Source: Aromatoleum toluvorans (lineage in GTDB: Bacteria > Pseudomonadota > Gammaproteobacteria > Burkholderiales > Rhodocyclaceae). Taken from it: a stretch of 64,000 nt of DNA. The stretch lies in contig NZ_WTVN01000007.1 of assembly GCF_012910905.1 (NCBI RefSeq), positions 1-64,000 on the forward strand, written 5' to 3'. Under the pieces are notes generated by a model. It was not told where the DNA came from, did not search any database, and saw nothing but the letters and a program-made list of their open reading frames with translations. Positions 58,627-64,000 of the stretch are shown one piece after another (the first letter of the stretch is position 1; every line of letters starts with the position of its first letter). The translations under genes and the position numbers were made by a program.

Positions 58627-59280
58627 ATGCTCTACGGCGTAACCGACCTGACGACCTTCATCCTCGGCACGATCTTCATCGTGCTGCTGCCCGGCCCCAA
58701 CTCGGTGTACGTGATGTCGATCGCGTCGCGCCTGGGGGTCGCGGCCGGTTATCGCGGTGCGTGCGGGATCTTCGTCGGCGACACGATCCTGATGATCCTC
58801 TCCGCGACCGGCGCCGCGTCCGTGCTGAAGACGACGCCGGCGCTGTTCATGGTGCTGAAGTACGCCGGGGCGGCCTACCTCGCCTGGGTCGGCCTCGGAC
58901 TGCTGCGCGCGGCGCTCACCCGCTGGCGCAACCGGGCCGCGGGCGCCGCCGAAGCGGAGCAGGCGCCTCTCGACGCCGCACATCCCTTCCGTTCCGCGCT
59001 GGTGATCAGCCTGATGAACCCGAAGGCGATCCTGTTTTTCGTGTCCTTCTTCATCCAGTTCGTGGATCCCGGCTACGCTTACCCCGCGCTCTCGTTCGCG
59101 ATCCTCGGCACGATCGTGCAGGTGTGCAGCGCCGCCTACCTGTCGGCGCTGATCTTCGGCGGGGCGCACCTCGCGGCGCAGTTCCGCCGCCGCCGTCGCC
59201 TGTCTGCAGCCGCGACCGGCGGCGTCGGCGGGCTCTTCATCGGCTTCGGCGCCAAGCTGGCCAGCGCGACGCTGGGCTGA
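58627..59280 (+). CDS. leuE: LysE-family amino-acid exporter (LeuE-like)
   Basis: A 217-residue inner-membrane exporter with six hydrophobic segments. It starts with the LysE/RhtB signature FIVLLPGPNSVYVM and contains SLMNPKAILFFVSFFIQF, both close to E. coli LeuE, which exports leucine and analogues. The assignment to LeuE rather than another RhtB-type exporter is by resemblance only. GC-rich hairpins separate it from the convergent NYN gene. Confidence 0.8.
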   Translation: MLYGVTDLTTFILGTIFIVLLPGPNSVYVMSIASRLGVAAGYRGACGIFVGDTILMILSATGAASVLKTTPALFMVLKYAGAAYLAWVGLGLLRAALTRWRNRAAGAAEAEQAPLDAAHPFRSALVISLMNPKAILFFVSFFIQFVDPGYAYPALSFAILGTIVQVCSAAYLSALIFGGAHLAAQFRRRRRLSAAATGGVGGLFIGFGAKLASATLG

Positions 59281-59343
59281 CGCCCCCGCGGGGGGCGCTG
59301 CCACGCTACGAGCGAGTTGCACCCCGTCCGCGATGCGGACGGG
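59281..59343. terminator. Two hairpins between convergent leuE and the NYN gene
   Basis: CGCCCCC (59281-59287) with GGGGGCG (59291-59297) begins immediately after the leuE stop. CCCGTCCGC (59323-59331) with GCGGACGGG (59335-59343) ends eight bases from the NYN stop. Neither is followed by a T run. Confidence 0.45.
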
Positions 59344-59350
59344 AATCCGC

Positions 59351-60772
59351 TTAGCCCGGTGCGGTTTCGGTCTTGCGCGGACGACGGCTGCGCGAAGCGC
59401 CCTTGCGCGCGGGCTTGGCCGAAGCCTCTTCCGCAGACGATGGGGCAGATGGTTCGGCCGGGGGCGTCACTTCGGGTGCAACGGCCGTCGAGGCTGGTTC
59501 CACCGCTTCGGTTTTCCCTGCTTCCTCGGTGGCAGCCTGCGCCTTGCCGCGACGCGGTTTTCGGCCGCCCGCCTTGGCGGTTTTCGCTTTCGGCGCTTCG
59601 CCCTGCTCCGCTGCAGCGGCTTCGGGCGTAACACTCACGGCGGGCGGCGTGCTCACGGCGGCCGGAAGTTCGGGCCGTGCCGGTGCCGGGTGCGGTTCCG
59701 GTTGCGCGGCTTCGGCTGCGGGCATGTCCGCCTTGCGCGGTTCTGCCGCGGCAGCGGCTTCCGCCTTCTTCCCTGCCGACTTGCGTCCGCCGCGCTTGCG
59801 GCGTGATTCGTGGCGGCCGGTCGCATCTTCGGCCGCGGGCCGCTCTGCCGGCGCGGCTTCGGCAGGCAGTGCCTCACCCGGCGCAGACGCCACGTCCACG
59901 GCCATCGCCTGCTCCGCAGCCACCTCGGCGGCGGGTTCCGCCGGTGCCGCGCGGTTGCCGCGATAGACATAGGCGCCGGATTTTTCGTCGCGCCCGAACT
60001 CGAGCAAGCCGCGCGACTGGGCTTCTTCCAGCAGGTTGCCGAAGGCGCGGAAGCCGTAGTACGACTCGTTGAAATCCGGCTTGCGGCGCTTGATCGCCTC
60101 TTTCAGCATCGACGCCCAGATGCGCACGCCGCTGTCGCCACGTTCGGCGACGAGCGCGTCGAAGGTCTCCACGGCGATATTGATCGCCTTGAGCTTGCGC
60201 GCCTCGGTCTCCTCCTTGCGGCGCGTTTCCTCCTCGGGCGAACGCTTCGGCGCAGGCTGGGTTTCGCGCGTCTCGCGCTTGGCCGCGCGCTGGCTTTCGC
60301 GCACGAGGTCGTCGTAGAAGATGAACTCGTCGCAGTTGGCGATGAGCAGGTCCGAAGTCGATTGCTTGACGCCGACGCCGATGACCTGCTTCGCGTTCTC
60401 GCGCAGCTTGGACACCAGCGGCGAGAAGTCCGAGTCGCCGCTGATGATGACGAAGGTGTCGACGTGCGACTTGGTGTAGCACAGGTCGAGCGCGTCGACG
60501 ACGAGGCGGATGTCGGCGGAGTTCTTGCCGGACTGGCGCACGTGCGGGATCTCGATGAGCTCGAAGTTCGCCTCGTGCATCACGGCCTTGAAGCCCTTGT
60601 AGCGCTCCCAGTCGCAATAGGCCTTCTTGACGACGATGCTGCCCTTCAGCAGCAGGCGCTCGAGCACCGGCTTGATGTCGAACTTCTCGTATTTCGCGTC
60701 GCGCACACCGAGGGCGACGTTTTCGAAATCGCAGAACACCGCCATGCTGACGCTGTCATGGGATGAGGCCAT
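59351..60772 (-). CDS. NYN-LOTUS protein with long Ala/Pro/Lys tail
   Basis: A 473-residue protein. Residues about 8-150 are a NYN (PIN-like) nuclease domain with its acidic residues intact: AVFCDFENVALG, NSADIRLVVDAL and IISGDSDFSPLV. Residues about 190-275 form an OST-HTH/LOTUS RNA-binding domain (WASMLKEAIKRRKPDFNES). From about 280 the chain is low-complexity, rich in Ala, Pro, Glu and Lys, ending in basic clusters (GASRSRRPRK). An RNA-cleaving role is inferred from the domains. Start at 60772, with GGAG upstream. Confidence 0.88.
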   Translation of the reverse strand: MASSHDSVSMAVFCDFENVALGVRDAKYEKFDIKPVLERLLLKGSIVVKKAYCDWERYKGFKAVMHEANFELIEIPHVRQSGKNSADIRLVVDALDLCYTKSHVDTFVIISGDSDFSPLVSKLRENAKQVIGVGVKQSTSDLLIANCDEFIFYDDLVRESQRAAKRETRETQPAPKRSPEEETRRKEETEARKLKAINIAVETFDALVAERGDSGVRIWASMLKEAIKRRKPDFNESYYGFRAFGNLLEEAQSRGLLEFGRDEKSGAYVYRGNRAAPAEPAAEVAAEQAMAVDVASAPGEALPAEAAPAERPAAEDATGRHESRRKRGGRKSAGKKAEAAAAAEPRKADMPAAEAAQPEPHPAPARPELPAAVSTPPAVSVTPEAAAAEQGEAPKAKTAKAGGRKPRRGKAQAATEEAGKTEAVEPASTAVAPEVTPPAEPSAPSSAEEASAKPARKGASRSRRPRKTETAPG

Positions 60773-60910
60773 TGGGTTCTCCGGTGGGGTGGCGGGCGCG
60801 ATCGCGGGGACCACGCAAGGCGCCCATGATAGCGATTCCTGCGACGGCGATGGCGGATGTCATGGCGTCGGGTGGCGGCGGCGGCTCCGTCGAGAGCGCC
60901 GTAACGGCCT

Positions 60911-61879
60911 TCAGGCGACGCGGTCGGGCGGCGTGCGGCCGGCGAAGAAGGCTTCGACGTTTTCCAGCACGCGCATGCCCATGCCGACGCGTGTCTCGCG
61001 CGTCGCGCTGCCCAGGTGCGGCAGCAGCACCACGTTCTCCAGCGTCATCAGGCCTTCGCTGACGAGCGGCTCGCGTTCGAACACGTCGAGGCCCGCGCCG
61101 GCGATCGTGCCGCTGCGCAGCGCATCGACCAGCGCGGCCTCATCCACGACCTCGCCGCGTGCGGTGTTGATGAGGAAGGCATCGCGGCGCATCAGCGCGA
61201 GGCGTTCGGCGTTGATCAGGTGGCGCGTCGCGGCACCGCCCGGGCAATGCAGCGAGACGAAATCCGACTGGGCGAGGACCTCCTCGACCGTATCGCACTG
61301 GCGCGCAGCGAGCCCCGCGAGCGCCTCCGCCGGCACGCGGCTGCGGTTGAAGAAGACGATCTTCATGCCGAAGCCGTGCTGCGCGCGCATTGCGACCGCC
61401 CGGGCGATGCGGCCCATACCGACGAGGCCGAGCGTCTTGCCGCTCACCTTGCTGCCGATCATGTGCGTGGGACGCCAGCCGGTCCAGTTGCCGCTACGCA
61501 GTTCGCGCTCGCCCTCGCCCGCACGCCGGGCGACCATCAGCATCAGGGTGATCGCGAGGTCGGCGGTGCAGTCGGTGAGCACGTCGGGCGTGTTCGTCAC
61601 CGCGATGCCCAGGCCCCTGGCCGCGTCGATGTCGATGTGGCTGTAGCCGACACCGTAGTTGGCGATCAGCTTCGCGTTCGGCGCGGTGCCGAGGGCATCG
61701 GCGTCGATGCGGTCGGAGACGGTGGCGAGCAGCGCGTCGCAGGCGGCGAGCGCCGCGCGGATTTCATCGCGGGTAAAGGGGCGGTCCTCGGTGTTCAGGC
61801 GGACGTCGAAGCGCTCGCTCAGGGCGCGTTCGACTTCGGCGGGCCACCGGCGGGTGAGGATGAGTCGGGGTCGGGTCAT
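60911..61879 (-). CDS. D-2-hydroxyacid dehydrogenase (glyoxylate/hydroxypyruvate reductase type)
   Basis: A 322-residue NAD(P)-dependent oxidoreductase. The nucleotide site is GLVGMGRIARAVA; catalytic Arg, Glu and His are in NTARGEVVDE, DVFEREP and LPHLGSAT. The layout fits GyaR/GhrB-type glyoxylate reductases, but the substrate cannot be fixed from sequence. It is upstream of the NYN gene on the same strand with a 138 bp gap that shows no feature I can support. Confidence 0.87.
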   Translation of the reverse strand: MTRPRLILTRRWPAEVERALSERFDVRLNTEDRPFTRDEIRAALAACDALLATVSDRIDADALGTAPNAKLIANYGVGYSHIDIDAARGLGIAVTNTPDVLTDCTADLAITLMLMVARRAGEGERELRSGNWTGWRPTHMIGSKVSGKTLGLVGMGRIARAVAMRAQHGFGMKIVFFNRSRVPAEALAGLAARQCDTVEEVLAQSDFVSLHCPGGAATRHLINAERLALMRRDAFLINTARGEVVDEAALVDALRSGTIAGAGLDVFEREPLVSEGLMTLENVVLLPHLGSATRETRVGMGMRVLENVEAFFAGRTPPDRVA

Positions 61880-62095
61880 GGGCTTCCTGCCTGTGGTTCG
61901 GCTTGATGTTGTTTGTTACCCCGGAGCGTTTCGGGCTTTCGGGGCGCAATCCTGAACGATACCCGCAATGCGCGCTCCCCGGGATCGGGCGCAACCCCAA
62001 CGGCAGGCACCCCGGTCACCGGAAACCTTGGGCGCCGGTGCAGCTCTAATTGGCGCAGTCCTCTCCGACATGCACCGGTGCGCGGGGTTCGCCAC

Positions 62096-62920
62096 GTGGA
62101 TATCCTGCCCCTGATCTCGCCGCTCGGCCTGTCCGGCACGAGCGCCATTCGTCCCGCTTCGACAAACCTTGTCGCAGCGGCGAGCAGCTTTTCGCTGCTC
62201 GGCAACACATCGACGATCGTCAATCTGTCCAGCTTCGGCCAGCTTCTTTCGGCAGTGGCGACTTTCCAGAACCGTCTGGCGGTGCTGCGCCCGGGCGCGA
62301 CCGACAGCAGCCTGGGGAGCAATTTCGGCACCGATTTCGGCAGCCTCGCGACCGAAGTGCAGCATTTCGTCGACAGTTTCAACGGGCTTCAGGGCAGCCT
62401 GAACGAGCAGGGCTTCCTGTTCGGCACGGTGCCGGGCTCGTCCGCCGGGACGCAACTGACGGCCGACCTCCAGACACGCTTGACGCGGGTGTTCGACAAC
62501 GGCGAATCCGCCCTGACCCGCTTGTCGGATCTCGGTATCGAACTGCGGCCGTCGCTGATTCCCGGTGTCGGAACCCTGGGCATCGACGTGGCGAAGCTGC
62601 GCGCAGCCTTTGAATCCGACCCCGCAGGCGCTTTTACGCTGCTGGCGAAGGCGGTAACGGAATTCTCCGCGCTGGGAGCGGCGTTCACTTCCTCCAATGG
62701 CGGCGCGACGGGGCTTCTGGCGGCGGAACTGCAGTTCTCCGCGCTGCAGTTGAGCCTGGGCCTCTTCGATACGGGCGCCGACCGGCTCAACGCCGGCCTT
62801 CCGGGCCTCAATGACCTGCTCACGCTGGCCTCGCTGGGCAACGCCGGGCGCGACTCGCAGGCGCGAACCCTCGCCGCGCTCAACGAGTTCTCGCTGATCT
62901 CCTCACTGCTGGGGCAATAG
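62096..62920 (+). CDS. Stand-alone FliD C-terminal-like protein
   Basis: About 274 residues, Ala/Leu/Ser/Gly-rich and without cysteine. The middle matches the C-terminal domain of flagellar cap protein FliD: VQHFVDSFNGLQGSLNEQ, then LTRLSDLGIEL and GTLGIDVAKLRAAFESDPAG, where FliD has a YN pair, L-x-D-x-G-I and G-x-L-x-I-D-x-x-K-L. The N-terminal coiled coil and the surface domains of FliD are missing. No flagellar genes or signal peptide are near. The start is uncertain: GTG at 62096 or at 62078. About 215 bp of DNA upstream (61880-62095) contains short GC-rich hairpins but nothing I can name. Confidence 0.65.
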   Translation: MDILPLISPLGLSGTSAIRPASTNLVAAASSFSLLGNTSTIVNLSSFGQLLSAVATFQNRLAVLRPGATDSSLGSNFGTDFGSLATEVQHFVDSFNGLQGSLNEQGFLFGTVPGSSAGTQLTADLQTRLTRVFDNGESALTRLSDLGIELRPSLIPGVGTLGIDVAKLRAAFESDPAGAFTLLAKAVTEFSALGAAFTSSNGGATGLLAAELQFSALQLSLGLFDTGADRLNAGLPGLNDLLTLASLGNAGRDSQARTLAALNEFSLISSLLGQ

Positions 62921-62997
62921 CAGGCTGCAACATCGGCACACAAAAATCCTGAACGCGTGTTTTTCTGTCATAGCGATATGATTTTTCTCATTTATTT

Positions 62998-63019
62998 GCA
63001 CAAGTAATCCTGATATAAA
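62998..63019 (+). promoter_or_regulatory. Third copy of the small-RNA promoter element
   Basis: GCACAAG (62998-63004), nine bases, then TATAAA (63014-63019). The spacing is identical to the elements before the two small RNAs. No copy of the 36-base block follows directly; a transcript from here would run into the first small RNA. Confidence 0.5.
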
Positions 63020-63040
63020 AATCTTTTGGGATATTTCTTG

Positions 63041-63069
63041 TTGCGCCGCACAAGGGATTCCAATATAGT
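63041..63069 (+). promoter_or_regulatory. Promoter of small RNA A
   Basis: TTGCGC (63041-63046), 17 bases, TATAGT (63064-63069). Inside the spacer, GCACAAG (63048-63054) lies nine bases before the -10 box, as in the other two copies. Confidence 0.65.
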
Positions 63070-63075
63070 TTGAAC

Positions 63076-63147
63076 CGTCTCCTCCACCCTCCTCCTTTGG
63101 TGTGGATTTAGCCCGAGCCGAAATACCGTGCTCGGGCTTTTTTCTTT
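63076..63147 (+). ncRNA. Small RNA A with anti-Shine-Dalgarno loop
   Basis: Predicted transcript of about 70 bases. A 5' hairpin (stem TCCAC 63083-63087 with GTGGA 63102-63106) exposes the loop sequence CTCCTCCTTT (63089-63098), which is complementary to AAAGGAGGAG and shares CCTCCTT with the 3' end of 16S rRNA. A second CCTCC is at 63081-63085. The 3' part is an intrinsic terminator: GCCCGAGC (63111-63118), loop, GCTCGGGC (63130-63137), then a T-rich run. No start codon or coding potential is evident. Its sibling lies 291 bp downstream. Confidence 0.75.
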
Positions 63148-63331
63148 TTCGGCCCCCGGTTTTCGGGTGCCAAAGCAGAACACCATCATCAACTGCCCCC
63201 GCCGGTACAGCGCGGACCCGGCTCGACGGCCCCGAGCGGATCCGCTTCCGTTGATTGCCTGAATCGCCGCCATCTGCCGCGCACATTGGAACGCCTGATC
63301 CAGCGATAAAAAAATTTGTCGTACAACTTTA

Positions 63332-63360
63332 CTGCATTGCACAAGCGAGGCCGGTAAGAT
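63332..63360 (+). promoter_or_regulatory. Promoter of small RNA B
   Basis: TAAGAT (63355-63360) with GCACAAG (63339-63345) nine bases before it. The -35 position holds CTGCAT (63332-63337), a weak match, so the shared GCACAAG element may be the main determinant. Confidence 0.5.
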
Positions 63361-63366
63361 TCGATC

Positions 63367-63434
63367 CGTCTCCTCCACCCTCCTCCTTTGGTGTGGATTT
63401 AAGCCCGAGCCTCAACCGCTCGGGCTTTTTCTTT
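63367..63434 (+). ncRNA. Small RNA B with anti-Shine-Dalgarno loop
   Basis: Sibling of small RNA A. The block 63366-63401 is identical in all 36 bases, so the same CTCCTCCTTT loop is presented. The terminator has the same stem, GCCCGAGC (63403-63410) and GCTCGGGC (63418-63425), but a different seven-base loop, then TTTTTCTTTT. Conservation of both stems with divergent loops and flanks argues for selection on the RNA. It ends at the stop codon of the convergent LysR gene. Confidence 0.75.
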
Positions 63435-64000
63435 TCAGCCGCCGCTCGGCGCGCTCAGCAGGGCCCAGATCCGGTCGACCATCGGGTTGCTGTTTTCGGC
63501 GGCGCGATGCAGGCGGACCTCCAGCGGGCAGGTCCATTGCGCCGGCCCCGCCGCAACCAGGCGGCCTTCGCCGATCTCGCGGCCGACGCAACTCTCCGGC
63601 AGCCAGCCCAGGCCGTGGCCTTCCAGCACCATCGCCTTCAAGGCCTCGGACATGTGGGTGTCGAAGGAGCGGTCGAAATGGCAGCGCGCGTTGGCGAGCA
63701 GGATCATTTCCACGACGTGCCCGAGGTAGGTCCCGGACGAATACGCGAGGAAAGGCACCGCCGCCTCCACCCGCCCCGGTAGCTTGTAGCGCGGCCGGCC
63801 GTCTTCGCGGGGGGCGGACAGCGGCAGCATGCGGTCGGTCGCGAGCGTGATGTACGGGAAACGCACCGGATCGAGCAGCATCGGCAGTTGCGGGTGGTGG
63901 TAGGCGATCACGAGATCCGTTGCGCCTTCGATCAGTGCGCTCGCGCCTTCGGGCACGTTCACCGCACCGACGCGCGCGACGACGTTGCCCAGCGCCTCCT
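63435..64000 (-). CDS. LysR-type transcriptional regulator (partial, C-terminal part)
   Basis: The final 188 or so codons of a LysR-family regulator; the gene runs off the window end, so the HTH domain is not seen. The visible part is the substrate-binding domain: GATDLVIAYHH, MLPLSAP, FLAYSSGTYLGH and EALKAMVLEGHGLGWLPESCV, which is the usual second-subdomain signature. The ligand and targets are unknown. Its stop codon touches the terminator of small RNA B. Confidence 0.85.
   Translation of the reverse strand, partial: EALGNVVARVGAVNVPEGASALIEGATDLVIAYHHPQLPMLLDPVRFPYITLATDRMLPLSAPREDGRPRYKLPGRVEAAVPFLAYSSGTYLGHVVEMILLANARCHFDRSFDTHMSEALKAMVLEGHGLGWLPESCVGREIGEGRLVAAGPAQWTCPLEVRLHRAAENSNPMVDRIWALLSAPSGG

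Larger units (their letters stand above)
62921..63434 (+). other. Intergenic region carrying two sibling small-RNA genes
   Basis: This 514 bp gap has no credible protein gene. Stretches at 62975-63045 and 63300-63335 are AT-rich, unlike the rest of the window. It contains two copies of a 36-base block (63075-63110 and 63366-63401), 291 bp apart, each with a promoter-like upstream element and an intrinsic terminator, and one extra copy of the upstream element. Confidence 0.85.

Noticed and set aside
61880-62095. Possible riboswitch (c-di-GMP, glycine or cobalamin type) upstream of the FliD_C-like gene
   Set aside because: Several GC-rich hairpins are present, but none of the conserved cores of these classes is visible.

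Overview
This window is a high-GC (about two thirds by eye), densely coded stretch of a Betaproteobacterial chromosome, most likely order Rhodocyclales (the Azoarcus / Aromatoleum / Thauera group). That placement is inference from gene order and composition: tig-clpP-clpX-lon-hupB followed by tRNA-Val, prkA-yeaH-spoVR, an alaA-hom-thrC operon, separate acnA and acnB, and a ku-ligD operon. Bases 1-53 are not genomic. They are a Nextera i5 adapter, so position 1 is the raw end of a draft contig.

Layout. 91-1070: a Tat-exported ferritin-like protein overlapping a periplasmic cytochrome c. 1110-3371: a second-type peptide deformylase, a two-ACT-domain regulator, a small acidic protein and alkB. 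3423-9833 (minus strand): the protein quality-control block tig, clpP, clpX, lon, hupB, tRNA-Val. It carries a near-consensus sigma-32 promoter before lon and a near-consensus sigma-70 promoter before hupB, the latter set in a large inverted repeat. 10118-14905: prkA-yeaH-spoVR stress operon. 15000-19735: nnr, an HD-GYP protein, a DMT exporter and nadC. 19789-24013 (minus): alaA-hom-thrC. 24179-29819: a Mth938-like protein, bcp, a PIN-PhoH ATPase, then a cNMP/CBS/DUF294 protein overlapping a DnaQ-like protein that has lost two catalytic aspartates, then an NlpC/P60 hydrolase. 29904-35999: a metallophosphoesterase, the non-homologous end-joining operon ligD-ku-(MerR/TPR gene), and a DUF72 gene. 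36063-41720: divergent acnB and acnA. 41739-49165: small cysteine-cluster and SEC-C proteins, a K+ channel with two RCK-type domains, an Ap4A phosphorylase, a divergent TrmB, dusC and rpmE. 49305-55997: an ArnT-like membrane glycosyltransferase, orn, a Ste24 protease, rsgA, a thiolase and a CobD-like membrane protein. 56247-62920: a DODA-type dioxygenase, trxC, dtd, a MliC-like lipoprotein, leuE, an NYN-LOTUS protein, a 2-hydroxyacid dehydrogenase and an orphan FliD C-terminal-like protein. 62921-64000: two tandem small-RNA genes and the end of a LysR-type regulator.

Most of the window is housekeeping. The best candidate for something undescribed is the pair of sibling small RNAs at about 63076-63147 and 63367-63434. 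They share an identical 36-base 5' region that folds into a hairpin whose loop carries the anti-Shine-Dalgarno motif CTCCTCCTTT, and each ends in its own intrinsic terminator. A common upstream element (GCACAAG, nine bases, then a -10 box) precedes both and occurs a third time just upstream. Other points worth attention are the DnaQ-like pseudo-exonuclease fused by overlap to a nucleotide-sensing DUF294 protein, the MerR/TPR gene that closes the NHEJ operon, a tRNA-Val leader that mimics the tRNA acceptor strand, and the stand-alone FliD_C-like protein.
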